Shown here piece by piece: positions 16,282-25,575 of a stretch of DNA of 64,000 nt. This DNA comes from Streptomyces noursei ATCC 11455 (GTDB lineage: Bacteria; Actinomycetota; Actinomycetes; Streptomycetales; Streptomycetaceae), in assembly GCF_001704275.1 (NCBI RefSeq), contig NZ_CP011533.1, positions 3,596,001 through 3,660,000 on the forward strand, written 5' to 3'. A program made the translations under genes and the position numbers. How positions within the stretch are numbered: position 1 is the stretch's first letter; every line of letters begins with the position of its first letter. Below the pieces are notes generated by a model. It was not told the DNA's origin and made no database searches. It worked only from the letters and a program-made list of their open reading frames with translations.

Positions 16282-16824
16282 ATGACGGAGGAGACCGTGT
16301 CGCAGGCCCTGCTGGATCAGGCGCTCGTCGAAGAGGCCACGAAGAAGTCCGGCCTGATCTGGGTGCGGGGGGCGACGGGCCCGGCCCGCGCGCTGTGGCA
16401 CGTCTGGCACGACGGGGCGGTCTGCCTGGTCGGCGAGGGCACCGGTGAGCAGCCGCTGGCCGCGCTGGGGCTCACCGACGGCGGCACCGCCACGGTCACC
16501 GTCCGCAGCAAGGACAAGGGCGGCCGGCTCGTCGCCTGGCCGGCCGCGGTCCGTGAACTCCCGCCCGGCGGCGAGGAGTGGCAGGCCGCCGTCGAGGAGT
16601 TGAAGGGCAAGCGACTCAACGCGCCGGACGCCGACACCATCGCCGAGCGCTGGGCTCGGGAGTGCCGGGTGTTGCGGCTGACGCCGACCGGCGAGGCGGA
16701 GCAGCGCCCCGGCCGGATGCCGGACGGCTCGCACGCCGCACCGCCGCCGGCCTCGCCGGCGATCACCCGCCGGCCGGTGCCCGCCGCGCTGCCGAAGCTG
16801 CTGCGCCGGGGCCGCAGGGGCTGA
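16282..16824 (+). CDS. Conserved hypothetical protein
   Basis: The 180-residue soluble protein has a small alpha/beta domain over residues 1-135 (SGLIWVRGATGPARALWHVWHDG; VCLVGEGTGEQPL; RSKDKGGRLVAW) and a Pro/Ala/Arg-rich tail ending in basic residues. The beta-rich Trp-containing core vaguely recalls split-barrel flavoproteins, but I cannot support that. It is convergent with the lipoprotein gene at 16845 and expressed from a leaderless-type promoter. Confidence 0.75.
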   Translation: MTEETVSQALLDQALVEEATKKSGLIWVRGATGPARALWHVWHDGAVCLVGEGTGEQPLAALGLTDGGTATVTVRSKDKGGRLVAWPAAVRELPPGGEEWQAAVEELKGKRLNAPDADTIAERWARECRVLRLTPTGEAEQRPGRMPDGSHAAPPPASPAITRRPVPAALPKLLRRGRRG

Positions 16825-16844
16825 CCGGCCCGGGCCCGCGGCGG

Positions 16845-17615
16845 TCAGCCGCCGGTCTGCGAGATCCGCTTGCCGTAGTCGACGACCTGGCTCTGGTCGG
16901 GGGTCTTGAGGTCCACGCTCTTGCCCCAGTCGGCGAGGGTGAGTTCCCCCGCGCCGCCCGCGCGCTGGAACCGCAGCGGGTACGGGGTGCCTTCCAGGGA
17001 GACGTCGAGGGTGCCGCCGGAGCCGGAGCCGGCGGCGACCTGGACGGTGCGGACCCCGCCGACCGTCCCGCGGTTCTTGGCCGTCAGCTCGCCGTGCAGG
17101 CCGAGCAATCCGGCGAGCAGGGTGTCCTTGTCGGTGAAGCCGCTGAAGCGTTGGTAGACGGGGTCGGCGGCGGGCACCTTGACGTACTTGTTGCCGAGTT
17201 TGGCGGCGGTGGCGGCGGAGCCGCTCTTCTCCCCGGCCCAGAAGGACGCGTCCGCCTTGAGATAGAGCGCGTCGTCGATCCGCAGCAGTTGGAACGAGGT
17301 GGCCTTGGTGGTCAGCTCGCCCCGGGCGCCGTTCTTGGCCAGCCGCATGTCCAGCGTGTAGGTGGCGCCCTGGCTGACGACCTTCCCGGAGAGTCGCACG
17401 GTGTCGGTGCCCGCGGCGGCGGCCCGGGCCTTGGCCTCGATCTGCTGGGCGGGCAGCTTGCCGACCCCGTTGGTGCCGGCGTCCGGGTCCTCCGCGGCGC
17501 AGCCGGCCACCGTCGCGGTCAGCGCCGCGCACACCGCCGCCACCAGCGCCGCCCGCCCACTGCGTCGGGTGCAGGCCGGCGGTCGGCGGGTGGTGTCCGG
17601 GGGGATGGCGCTCAC
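16845..17615 (-). CDS. Lipoprotein, LppX/LprG-like
   Basis: The 256-residue exported lipoprotein has an N-region with Arg residues, a hydrophobic segment and lipobox V-A-G-C with the modified Cys at residue 39. The mature part is beta-rich with repeats of short charged strands (SGKVVSQGATYTLDMRL; ELTTKATSFQLLRIDDALYLKAD; YPLRFQR). This is reminiscent of the LppX/LprAFG fold that carries lipids in mycobacteria. GTG at 17615 follows AGGAGG with a ten-base spacer. It diverges from the MgtE-N gene. A role in lipid or cell-envelope transport is inferred from fold resemblance only. Confidence 0.82.
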   Translation of the reverse strand: MSAIPPDTTRRPPACTRRSGRAALVAAVCAALTATVAGCAAEDPDAGTNGVGKLPAQQIEAKARAAAAGTDTVRLSGKVVSQGATYTLDMRLAKNGARGELTTKATSFQLLRIDDALYLKADASFWAGEKSGSAATAAKLGNKYVKVPAADPVYQRFSGFTDKDTLLAGLLGLHGELTAKNRGTVGGVRTVQVAAGSGSGGTLDVSLEGTPYPLRFQRAGGAGELTLADWGKSVDLKTPDQSQVVDYGKRISQTGG

Positions 17616-17830
17616 GTCGGCTCTGCCTCCTGATGCGGGTGACCTCGACAGCTCACGGCAGCGTACCCGGGGGCGCGGGCCCGCAGACCGGATGCCGGGC
17701 GGCCACCATACGGCCGTTCCCGTCGGGGCGCGGCCCACCCCGACGGGTTAGCCTGAACCCGGATCAATGCATTGCTCTCCGGTCTTTTATGGAGCTATCC
17801 GGACGGAAAGGGAGAAGGGCGGCGCTTTCC

Positions 17831-19138
17831 ATGGCGGTGGTCACTCCCCGGATCTTCGTCTCCCACCTCTCCGGCATCGCCGTGTTCGACCCCAACGGCG
17901 ACCAGGTCGGGCGGCTGCGGGACCTCGTCGCGCTGCTCCGGGTCGGGGACCGCCCGCCGCGGCTGCTGGGGCTGGTGGTCGAAGTGATCAGCCGGCGCCG
18001 GATCTTCGTGCCGATGACCCGGGTGACCGGCGTGGAGTCCGGCCAGATCGTCACCACCGGCGTGGTCAACATGCGGCGCTTCGAGCAGCGGGCGTCGGAG
18101 ACGCTGGTCTTCGGCGAGCTGTTGGACCGGCGGGTGCGGCTGGTCGAGACCGGCGAGGAGGTCACCGTGCTCGACATCGGCATCACCCAGCTGCCGGCCC
18201 GCCGCGACTGGGAGATCGACAAGGTCTTCGTCCGGCGCGGGAAGGGCGGGGCGCTGCGGCGCAAGGGCGAGACGCTGACGGTGGAGTGGTCGGCGGTGAC
18301 CGGCTTCTCCCTGGAGGAGCACGGGCAGGGCGCGGAGAACCTCCTCGCCACCTTCGAGCAGCTGCGCCCGGCGGACCTGGCCGGCGTCCTGCACCACCTG
18401 ACCCCCAAGCGCCGCGCCGAGGTCGCCGCGGCGCTCGACGACGACCGGCTGGCCGACGTCATGGAGGAGCTGCCGGAGGACGACCAGGTCGAGATCATCG
18501 GCAAGCTGAAGGACGAACGGGCCGCCGACGTCCTGGAGGCGATGGACCCGGACGACGCCGCCGACCTGCTCTCCGAACTCCCCGAGGACGAGAAGGAGCG
18601 TCTGCTGACCCTGATGCGCCCGGAGGAGGCGGCGGACGTCCGGCGGCTGATGTCCTACGAGGAGCGCACCGCGGGCGGCCTGATGACCACCGAGCCGATC
18701 GTGCTGCGCCCGGACGCCACCGTCGCGGACGCGCTGGCCCGGGTGCGCGACCCGGACCTCTCCCCCGCGCTCGCCGCCCAGGTGTACGTCTGCCGCCCGC
18801 CGGACGAGACGCCGACCGGCAAGTACCTGGGCCTGGTGCACTTCCAACGGCTGTTGCGGGACCCGCCGTTCACCCTCGTCAGCTTCATCGTGGACACCGA
18901 TCTGCCGGCCCTGCCGCCGGACACCCCGCTGCCCGAGGTGACCAGCTACCTGGCCGCGTACAACATGGTCGCGGCGCCGGTGGTGGACGAGGGCGGGGCG
19001 CTGCTGGGCGCGGTCACCGTCGACGACGTGCTGGATCACCTGCTGCCGGACGACTGGCGGGAGGCCGGGCTGCACGGCCGCACGGCCACCGGCGACGATG
19101 CCGTCGAGCCGCACGGGAAGACCGCCGATGGGCCCTGA
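17831..19138 (+). CDS. MgtE N-terminal/CBS domain protein without channel domain
   Basis: The 435-residue protein has an N-terminal PRC-barrel-like part (about 1-140), an MgtE N superhelical domain (about 160-275, with DVMEELPEDDQVEIIGKL and DDAADLLSELPEDEK) and a CBS pair (about 280-410). It lacks the five-helix MgtE channel domain, so it cannot conduct Mg2+ alone. It overlaps the following DUF1003 membrane-protein gene by 11 bp, and the two are very probably translationally coupled, forming a split magnesium-sensing complex. ATG at 17831 is chosen; the longer frame upstream has no family character. Confidence 0.88.
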   Translation: MAVVTPRIFVSHLSGIAVFDPNGDQVGRLRDLVALLRVGDRPPRLLGLVVEVISRRRIFVPMTRVTGVESGQIVTTGVVNMRRFEQRASETLVFGELLDRRVRLVETGEEVTVLDIGITQLPARRDWEIDKVFVRRGKGGALRRKGETLTVEWSAVTGFSLEEHGQGAENLLATFEQLRPADLAGVLHHLTPKRRAEVAAALDDDRLADVMEELPEDDQVEIIGKLKDERAADVLEAMDPDDAADLLSELPEDEKERLLTLMRPEEAADVRRLMSYEERTAGGLMTTEPIVLRPDATVADALARVRDPDLSPALAAQVYVCRPPDETPTGKYLGLVHFQRLLRDPPFTLVSFIVDTDLPALPPDTPLPEVTSYLAAYNMVAAPVVDEGGALLGAVTVDDVLDHLLPDDWREAGLHGRTATGDDAVEPHGKTADGP

Positions 19139-19739
19139 GGACCGGGAGAACCCCAAGGAGCGGCGGATGCACGGTGCCTCGGCGGTGCGCCGGGGCGGCG
19201 CCGGGGAGCGGTCCCGGGGCTCCGAGCCGCGGCCGCGGGTGCGGCTGGACCTCCCGCGGGTACCGCGCCGGACGTTCTTCCCGGAGTACGACCCGGAGGC
19301 GTTCGGGCGGATGTCCGAGAAGATCGCCCGCTTCCTGGGGACCGGCCGCTTCATCGTCTGGATGACGGTCACGATCATCCTGTGGATCGGCTGGAACGTC
19401 ACCGTGCCCGGCTCTCTGCGGTTCGACAACTACCCGTTCATCTTCCTGACCCTGGCGCTCTCGCTGCAGGCGTCGTACGCGGCGCCGCTGATCCTGCTGG
19501 CGCAGAACCGCCAGGACAACCGCGACCGGGTCACCCACGAGCAGGACCGCAAGCAGAACGAGCGCTCCATCGCCGACACCGAGTATCTGACCCGGGAGAT
19601 CGCGGCACTGCGGATGGGCCTGGGCGAGGTCGCCACCCGCGACTGGATCCGCTCCGAACTGGAGGATCTGCTGCGGGAGCTGGAACTGCGACAGACGGCC
19701 GACGGCGAGCACCCGGAGCGTGACGAACGCGACCGCTGA
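19128..19739 (+). CDS. DUF1003 integral membrane protein
   Basis: The 203-residue protein has a basic hydrophilic N-terminus, two transmembrane helices (FIVWMTVTIILWIGW and YPFIFLTLALSLQASYAAPLILL) and the DUF1003 motif NRQDNRDR followed by a coiled helical tail. The ATG at 19128 overlaps the upstream stop by 11 bp, indicating coupling. DUF1003 proteins are frequently paired with MgtE-N/CBS proteins in actinobacteria. The combination suggests a membrane partner of the soluble sensor, but its biochemical function is not known. Confidence 0.87.
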   Translation: MGPEDRENPKERRMHGASAVRRGGAGERSRGSEPRPRVRLDLPRVPRRTFFPEYDPEAFGRMSEKIARFLGTGRFIVWMTVTIILWIGWNVTVPGSLRFDNYPFIFLTLALSLQASYAAPLILLAQNRQDNRDRVTHEQDRKQNERSIADTEYLTREIAALRMGLGEVATRDWIRSELEDLLRELELRQTADGEHPERDERDR

Positions 19740-19781
19740 GGACCTTTCCGGAGGCGGCCTCAGCCGCCGTACCATCAAGTC

Positions 19782-20948
19782 ATGGCAACAGACACGCCCC
19801 AGCCCAACGGCTCCGCGCCGAGCGAGGACGCGATCCGCGAAGCGCTCGCGACGGTCAACGACCCCGAGATCCACCGCCCCATCACCGAACTGGGGATGGT
19901 CAAATCGGTGGATGTCGCCGCGGACGGCTCGGTGGCGGTCGTGGTCTACCTCACGGTCTCCGGCTGCCCGATGCGGGAGACGATCATCAGCAACGTCCGC
20001 GAGGCCGTCGAGCGGGTGCCCGGTGTGACCCGCGCCGCGGTCGAGCTGGACGTGATGAGCGACGAGCAGCGGCGGGAGCTGGCCACGGCGCTGCGCGGCG
20101 GCACCGCCGAGCGGGAGGTCCCCTTCGCCAAGCCCGGCTCGCTGACCCGGGTCTACGCGGTGGCCTCCGGCAAGGGCGGCGTCGGCAAGTCGTCGGTGAC
20201 GGTCAACCTCGCCGCCGCGATGGCCGCCGACGGCCTCAAGGTCGGCGTGGTCGACGCCGACATCTACGGCCATTCGGTGCCCCGGATGCTCGGTGCGGAC
20301 GGGCGGCCCACCCAGGTCGAGAACATGATCATGCCCCCGTCGGCCAACGGCGTGAAGGTCATCTCGATCGGCATGTTCACGCCGGGCAACGCCCCGGTCG
20401 TCTGGCGCGGCCCGATGCTGCACCGCGCCCTCCAGCAGTTCCTCGCCGACGTCTACTGGGGCGACCTGGACGTCCTCCTGCTGGACCTGCCCCCGGGCAC
20501 CGGCGACATCGCCATCTCGGTGGCCCAGCTCGTCCCGAACGCCGAGATCCTGGTGGTCACCACCCCGCAGCAGGCCGCCGCCGAGGTCGCCGAGCGGGCC
20601 GGTTCGATCGCCGTGCAGACCCACCAGAAGATCGTCGGCGTGGTGGAGAACATGTCCGGGCTGCCCTGCCCGCACTGCGACGAGATGGTCGACGTCTTCG
20701 GCACCGGCGGCGGCGAGCGGGTCGCCGAGGGCCTGACGAAGACCACCGGCACGCAGGTCCCGGTGCTCGGCGCCATCCCGATCGACGTCCGGCTGCGCGA
20801 GGGCGGCGACGAGGGCAAGCCGGTGGTGCTGACCGATCCGGACTCCCCCGCCGGTGCGGCGATCCGCGCCATCGCGGGCAAGCTGGGCGGCCGTCAGCGC
20901 GGTCTGGCGGGCATGTCGCTGGGGATCACCCCGCGCAACAAGTTCTGA
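19782..20948 (+). CDS. mrp: Mrp/NBP35-type iron-sulfur carrier ATPase
   Basis: This is a 388-residue soluble P-loop ATPase of the ApbC/Mrp family that delivers [4Fe-4S] clusters to apo-proteins. Residues 1-95 form a MIP18/DUF59 domain (NDPEIHRPITELGMVKSVDV, SGCPMRETI). The Walker A with a deviant loop is GKGGVGKSS at about 130-138. A CPHC motif at about residue 302 is the cluster-bridging pair. The reaction is ATP-dependent cluster transfer in the cytosol. It lies 42 bp after DUF1003 and is followed by a terminator. In M. tuberculosis mrp is close to the sigE-htrA-tatB block, as here. Confidence 0.93.
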   Translation: MATDTPQPNGSAPSEDAIREALATVNDPEIHRPITELGMVKSVDVAADGSVAVVVYLTVSGCPMRETIISNVREAVERVPGVTRAAVELDVMSDEQRRELATALRGGTAEREVPFAKPGSLTRVYAVASGKGGVGKSSVTVNLAAAMAADGLKVGVVDADIYGHSVPRMLGADGRPTQVENMIMPPSANGVKVISIGMFTPGNAPVVWRGPMLHRALQQFLADVYWGDLDVLLLDLPPGTGDIAISVAQLVPNAEILVVTTPQQAAAEVAERAGSIAVQTHQKIVGVVENMSGLPCPHCDEMVDVFGTGGGERVAEGLTKTTGTQVPVLGAIPIDVRLREGGDEGKPVVLTDPDSPAGAAIRAIAGKLGGRQRGLAGMSLGITPRNKF

Positions 20949-20986
20949 TCGCCACGGGCCGGTCACCGGTCCCGTGCGACGCCGGG

Positions 20987-21016
20987 AAGGGCGGATCCGC
21001 AATGGTCCGCCCTTTT
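20987..21016 (+). terminator. Rho-independent terminator after mrp
   Basis: AAGGGCGGA and TCCGCCCTT arms around a 10-base loop are followed by TTTT, so this is a classical intrinsic terminator. Confidence 0.85.
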
Positions 21017-21081
21017 GCGTGCGCCGCGCGCGCCGCCCGAAGGGGCCGCACCTCGTCCCGCACGCGCCCCCCTGCGGGCGC

Positions 21082-21729
21082 TCAGCCCCCGTAGGCGCTC
21101 AGGTCCTTGATCACCGAGAAGCCCAGGCCGTACGCGCTCATCCCCCGCCCGTAGGCACCGAGGTGCACCCCCTCCGGCCCCTCCTGGCCGGCGGTCCCGG
21201 CGAGCACCCAGCCGTACTCGGACTCCCGGTAGCAGAACGGCGTCGGCACCCCGTCCACCGGCAGCATCAGCTCGCTCCAGCTCTCCTCGCCGAGGTCGTC
21301 GGCCAACTCCCAGGCGAGTGTCGTCTGCTGGTCCAGCCAGTCCTGGCGCAGCGTCCGGTCCATCTGGGTCGGCCAGGTGTGGGAGAGCAGACCGGAACCG
21401 GCCAGCCAGGCCGCCGTCGAGACCGAGGTGGCCTCCAGGACGCCGGTGCCGTCCGCGCTGCGCCGCACCGGGCGACTGGCGACCGTCACCACCACCGCGA
21501 AGCGCTCGTCCTCCGGCTTCTCGACCTTTATGGTGGGCTCCACGCCATGACCGGTCGCACCGTGCTCGACGGTGCCGTCCGCGGCCGAGCCGACCTGCAT
21601 CAGCCAGCGCGGTCCGGTGAACGCCTCATCGAGGCCGTACCACGGGAATGCGGCCAGCAGATAGCCGTCGACCTTCCGGCCGGTATCGGCGGACACCTCG
21701 CGGGTGACCGCCCGACTCGTCGTCTCCAT
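21082..21729 (-). CDS. Conserved hypothetical protein
   Basis: The 215-residue soluble protein has no recognisable domain. It is rich in aromatic and charged residues, with a segment ESWSELMLPVDGVPTPFCYRESEYGWVLAG in the C-terminal half and an N-terminal DGYLLAAFPWYGLDEAFTGPR. An ATG at 21729 has a GAGGAGG upstream. It is in the same direction as, and downstream of, tatB and htrA, so it may be the last gene of that stress block, with a 116-bp gap to tatB. Confidence 0.7.
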   Translation of the reverse strand: METTSRAVTREVSADTGRKVDGYLLAAFPWYGLDEAFTGPRWLMQVGSAADGTVEHGATGHGVEPTIKVEKPEDERFAVVVTVASRPVRRSADGTGVLEATSVSTAAWLAGSGLLSHTWPTQMDRTLRQDWLDQQTTLAWELADDLGEESWSELMLPVDGVPTPFCYRESEYGWVLAGTAGQEGPEGVHLGAYGRGMSAYGLGFSVIKDLSAYGG

Positions 21730-21845
21730 CTGCGCGGAGCCTCCTCGTTGCCCTGCGTCGTGGGCGGCCCGCCCCCCTCAGGCGACCTCACCCCGGACAC
21801 CCGGAGCATAGCCAGTGGGGTCAACCCAGCCGGGCATACGAGATG

Positions 21846-22343
21846 TCAGGTCGCGTCGGCGTCGAACGGGGGCGGCTCCCGGCGGGACGGGTCGGCGCCC
21901 TTGGTGAACATGTCCGGTCGGCCGCCGGACGCGGCCGGGGATTCCTTGGAGAGGCTCAGGGGCGCACCACCGGACGCGGCGGGGGCAGCCGGCGCCGGAC
22001 GGGGCGCGGTGGAGTCCCGGACCGCCTCGGTGACGTCGGCCATCTCCTTCTTCAGGTCGAAGCCGTCGCGGATCTCGGCGAGCTCCCGCAGGCCGTACTC
22101 GTCCTTCTCCAGCACGTGCTTGCGGACGAAGTTCCGCGGCTTGAGGTCCTCGAACTCGAAGTCCTTGAACTCCGGGCCGAGCTCGCTGCGGATGTCCTCC
22201 TTGGCGCTGTCGGAGAACGCCCGGACCTTACGGATGAACCCCGTCACGTCCTGGATGACCTTGGGCAGTTTGTCCGGGCCGAAGATGAGCACCGCGAGGA
22301 CCACGATCGCAACCAGCTCTAGGGGTCCTATGTCGAAGAACAC
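21846..22343 (-). CDS. tatB: Sec-independent translocase TatB
   Basis: The 165-residue protein is the TatB component of the twin-arginine export system. It begins with a single N-terminal transmembrane helix (FDIGPLELVAIVVLAVLIFGPDKLPKVI) containing the Phe-Gly-Pro hinge, followed by an amphipathic helix and an Ala/Pro-rich acidic tail. The start is the GTG at 22343 after AAGGAG. It is immediately downstream of htrA (117 bp) in the same orientation, matching the order of sigE, rseA, htrA, tatB in M. tuberculosis. It works with TatC and TatA to recognise folded RR-signal proteins. Confidence 0.92.
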   Translation of the reverse strand: MFFDIGPLELVAIVVLAVLIFGPDKLPKVIQDVTGFIRKVRAFSDSAKEDIRSELGPEFKDFEFEDLKPRNFVRKHVLEKDEYGLRELAEIRDGFDLKKEMADVTEAVRDSTAPRPAPAAPAASGGAPLSLSKESPAASGGRPDMFTKGADPSRREPPPFDADAT

Positions 22344-22460
22344 CTTGCAGCTCCTTGGGGTATCCGCGGCCTTCGAGGGCCTTTGGGCCAAGGCCGCCTC
22401 TCACGGTACCTGGCCCCGGGCGTCGGGGGGGAGTCGCCCGTACCAACACCGTACAAACGA

Positions 22461-24476
22461 TCAGCTCCCGCTTGAGGAACCCAGTGTCAGCCGGACGGGC
22501 CGTTCCGCGCCGCCCCGCTGGACCGTCAGCGTGAGCGTGTCCCCCGGCCGGTGGCTGCGGACCTTGATGATCAGCTCCTCACCACTGTGCACCGGCGCTC
22601 CGTCCACCCGGGTGATGACGTCGCCCGGCCGGATGCCGGCCTTGGCACCGGGACCGCCGGGGGTGACCGGCGGCGCGCCCGTCTTGCCGCCCTCGGTGAC
22701 CCGCGCGCCGTCGCCGGCGTACTCCATCTCCAGCGTGACGCCGATCACCGGGTGGGTGGCCCGGCCGGTGTTGATCAGCTCCTCGGCCACCCGCTTGGCC
22801 TGATTGATCGGTATGGCGAAGCCCAGCCCGATGGAGCCGCCCTGGCCGCCGCCGTCCAGCCCGCCACTGCCGCTGTCGGCCGCCCGGATCGCACTGTTGA
22901 TCCCGATCACCCGGGCCTTGGCGTCCACCAGGGGCCCGCCCGAGTTGCCCGGGTTTATGGGTGCGTCGGTCTGCAGCGCGTCGACGTACGACACATCGCC
23001 GCCGTCGCCCTTCTTGCCGCCCGCGGTGATCGGTCGCTGCTTGGCGCTGATGATCCCGGACGTGACGGTGTTGGCGAGGTCGTAGGGCGCGCCGATCGCC
23101 ACCACCGGGTCGCCGACCTGGGCCGCGTCCGAATCGCCGAGGGTGAGCGGGTGCAGCCCGGTGACGCCCTCGACCTGGACCACCGCGAGGTCGTAGCCGC
23201 CGTCCCGCCCGACGACCTTCGCCCGGGCGGTCTGCCCGCCGCTGAACGTCACCGATATCTCGCCGCCGGTCCCGGCCGGCTCGACGACGTGGTTGTTGGT
23301 GAGGATGTGCCCCTGCCGGTCGAGCACGAAGCCGGTGCCGGTGCCCTGCTCGGCGTTGCCCCGGACGTGCAGGGTCACCACGCCGGGCAGCGCCGCCCGG
23401 GCGATCCCGGCCACGCTCTCCGGGCTGCGGCTCCCCGCGTCCCCCGCCACCTGGGGCAGCTTGATGTCGTCGATGCCGCCGTACCGCTCGACGTATGCGC
23501 CGGCCACCCCGCCGACGCCGCCGGCCAGCAGCGCCAACGCCACGGCGCCGGCCACCAGCCCGGAGCGCCGGCCGCGCGGCCGGGGCCGGGGCGCGACGGC
23601 CGGCCCGGCGGGCCGGGGCGCGCTCCAGGGGTCGTACTGCTGCCAGGCGGCGGGCGCGGCCGGGGGCGCGGGGCGGGGGCCGCCGTCTCCGGGGTGCGGG
23701 ACGAAGCCGCCCTCGGCCAGCTCGGGGCCGGTCGGCCTCGGTGCGGCGACGGGGCCGGCCGGGGCGTCCTGCGGGGCGGCGTGGGCCGCCGGCGCCGGGG
23801 CGGGCGGAGCGGGTGGCGCGGGCGGGAGCACGGTGCCGTGGGCGGGCGTGGCCGTCGGGCGCTGGACGAGCGGGGCCGGCGCCCACGGGCCGGGGCCGCC
23901 GTAGGGCGGCGTGCCGTACGGGTCCTCGGGGTGCAGTGGCCGCTGCCGCGGCACGCCGCCGGTGGGGGCGGGGGGCGCGGCAGGGGGTGCGGCGTCGGGC
24001 GCCACCGGGGGCTCGGTGCGCGGGTCGGGCAGCTGATCGGTCCGGGCACCGGCGGGCACCTGACCGAGCGTCATGGTCGCGGCGGGGCGCTCCGCGGGGG
24101 CGGGCGCGGCCGTCGCGTCCTCGACGGGGTGGGCACCGGCGGCCTCCGCCGCGGGCGCCGCCCCGGACATCTCCGCCGGCGCGGCGGCCAACTCCCGTTC
24201 TGCACCGGCCTCTTGGAAACCCGCGGCTCCCGCGGCATCCGTGCCTTCCGCGGCCTCCGTGGCCGCTGCGGCACCTGCGGCGTCCGGCGCCGTGCGGGCC
24301 GCCGCCGTGGGCGCGGGCTGCGGCGGACGGACGACCCAGTCGCCCGACGCCTCGGCCCCGGACGCACCGGGCTCCGGCTCCCCGGCCGCCGCCGGAGCGG
24401 ACTGCCCGGGCCCCGGAACCTGCTCCGGGCGGCTCCACCACTTCAGCTTGGGCCCGGCGGCCTTCGCGTCGTCCAT
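22461..24476 (-). CDS. htrA: HtrA-like membrane-anchored serine protease with PDZ domain
   Basis: The 671-residue protein has a very long Pro/Ala/Gly-rich cytoplasmic N-terminus (1-300), one transmembrane segment (about 305-328), an S1C chymotrypsin-like protease domain (about 350-560) and a C-terminal PDZ domain (about 580-671). The catalytic triad is complete: His396 in NNHVVEP, Asp429 in GYDLAVVQV and Ser512 in NPGNSGGP. It degrades or refolds damaged envelope proteins outside the membrane. It follows the anti-sigma gene and precedes tatB, so it is a likely part of the σE regulon. The disordered cytoplasmic part is larger than in mycobacterial HtrA. Confidence 0.92.
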   Translation of the reverse strand: MDDAKAAGPKLKWWSRPEQVPGPGQSAPAAAGEPEPGASGAEASGDWVVRPPQPAPTAAARTAPDAAGAAAATEAAEGTDAAGAAGFQEAGAERELAAAPAEMSGAAPAAEAAGAHPVEDATAAPAPAERPAATMTLGQVPAGARTDQLPDPRTEPPVAPDAAPPAAPPAPTGGVPRQRPLHPEDPYGTPPYGGPGPWAPAPLVQRPTATPAHGTVLPPAPPAPPAPAPAAHAAPQDAPAGPVAAPRPTGPELAEGGFVPHPGDGGPRPAPPAAPAAWQQYDPWSAPRPAGPAVAPRPRPRGRRSGLVAGAVALALLAGGVGGVAGAYVERYGGIDDIKLPQVAGDAGSRSPESVAGIARAALPGVVTLHVRGNAEQGTGTGFVLDRQGHILTNNHVVEPAGTGGEISVTFSGGQTARAKVVGRDGGYDLAVVQVEGVTGLHPLTLGDSDAAQVGDPVVAIGAPYDLANTVTSGIISAKQRPITAGGKKGDGGDVSYVDALQTDAPINPGNSGGPLVDAKARVIGINSAIRAADSGSGGLDGGGQGGSIGLGFAIPINQAKRVAEELINTGRATHPVIGVTLEMEYAGDGARVTEGGKTGAPPVTPGGPGAKAGIRPGDVITRVDGAPVHSGEELIIKVRSHRPGDTLTLTVQRGGAERPVRLTLGSSSGS

Positions 24477-24627
24477 GCTCTCCCCAACAATTCACCCGCG
24501 CCCCTGCGCGGGCCACCGCCACCTGGGGCCTGTCCGGCGACAGGCCCGTGCGGTACGCGCCCCGGGCAGGGGCGCGCCGCCCGAGAAGGGATTCAACCAG
24601 TTCCGGGCGGGGACGCGCAGAGCCCGG

Positions 24628-25575
24628 TCAGTGCGGGCCGGAGGCGGCCTGGCCGGTGGGGGCCGGCGAGCCGAGCAGCGGCCGCATCGGCTCCAGGGGC
24701 GGCAGCGACGGCGGCACATGACTTACCGGGGCGTTGCCACTCAAGGCGGACAACTGGGCGAAGCGGAAATCCGCCGCCGGGCCCGTGGCGGCTATCAGCG
24801 GCGAGAGTCCGAAACGGCCGGGCGCGGGGCTGAACGCCGGCACCGCGTCCGAGGGGCGGCTCTCGCCCGGCGCGAGCAGGGACATCGGGCTCGGCGCGGG
24901 AGCGCCCGTGGGGTCGCTGGCGGAGGGCCAGGACCCGGGACCGGGCTCACGCGTGGTCGGGCCCTCCGCACCGCCGGAGAAGACGCCGGAGCCGGCCGCG
25001 GGACGGGCGCCGAGCGGGGTGACCGCGGTGCCGCTGCCCTCGGCGCGGGGGCCGGGCACGTCGACGGCGGCCTCCAGCGGGAGGGCGCCACCGAGCGCGA
25101 ACGCCGCCAACGAGACCGCCCCGGCCGCCGCGAACGCGAGCCGGCGCCGCTGCGGGACGCCGCGCTCCGGCTCCTGCACCCGAAAGCCGCGCGCCCGGGA
25201 CGGGGCGGCGACGGCCGCCATGGCACCACCGAGGTGGTCGTCCGAGGGCACGTAACGGAACGCACCGTCGCCGCGGACGAACTCGCCGCGACCGAAGGTG
25301 CCGTTGCCCAGCCGGCTGCCGGGCCCGTCGGGATCGCCGCCGGGCAACTGCTGAAGGCGCGCCAGCAGCCCCTCGGAGGGCCCGGGGGACAGCGCCTGCG
25401 CGAACACGCTTTTCAGCCGGCGCTGCGCGTCGGCCTCCGCCTTGCACTTCCCGCACGTCGCGAGGTGCGCCAGCACCCGCTCCCGTGCGTCGTGCCCCAG
25501 TTCACCGTCGACCAGGGCCGCGAGGCGGTCGCCGAGATGCTGCTCGGCGGGGGACGGACCGCCACTGCCGCTCAC
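24628..25575 (-). CDS. Membrane zinc-finger anti-sigma factor (RseA-like)
   Basis: This 315-residue anti-sigma protein has an N-terminal zinc anti-sigma (ZAS) motif H37-x3-C41-x2-C44 (HLATCGKCK), an asymmetric cytoplasmic helical part, one transmembrane helix (about 145-168) and an extracytoplasmic Pro/Gly-rich domain. It binds and inactivates the ECF sigma factor encoded just upstream. The GTG at 25575 overlaps the sigma stop in a GTGA sequence, so the two are translationally coupled. Stress-induced proteolysis releases the sigma factor in homologous systems; that step is inferred here. Confidence 0.92.
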   Translation of the reverse strand: MSGSGGPSPAEQHLGDRLAALVDGELGHDARERVLAHLATCGKCKAEADAQRRLKSVFAQALSPGPSEGLLARLQQLPGGDPDGPGSRLGNGTFGRGEFVRGDGAFRYVPSDDHLGGAMAAVAAPSRARGFRVQEPERGVPQRRRLAFAAAGAVSLAAFALGGALPLEAAVDVPGPRAEGSGTAVTPLGARPAAGSGVFSGGAEGPTTREPGPGSWPSASDPTGAPAPSPMSLLAPGESRPSDAVPAFSPAPGRFGLSPLIAATGPAADFRFAQLSALSGNAPVSHVPPSLPPLEPMRPLLGSPAPTGQAASGPH

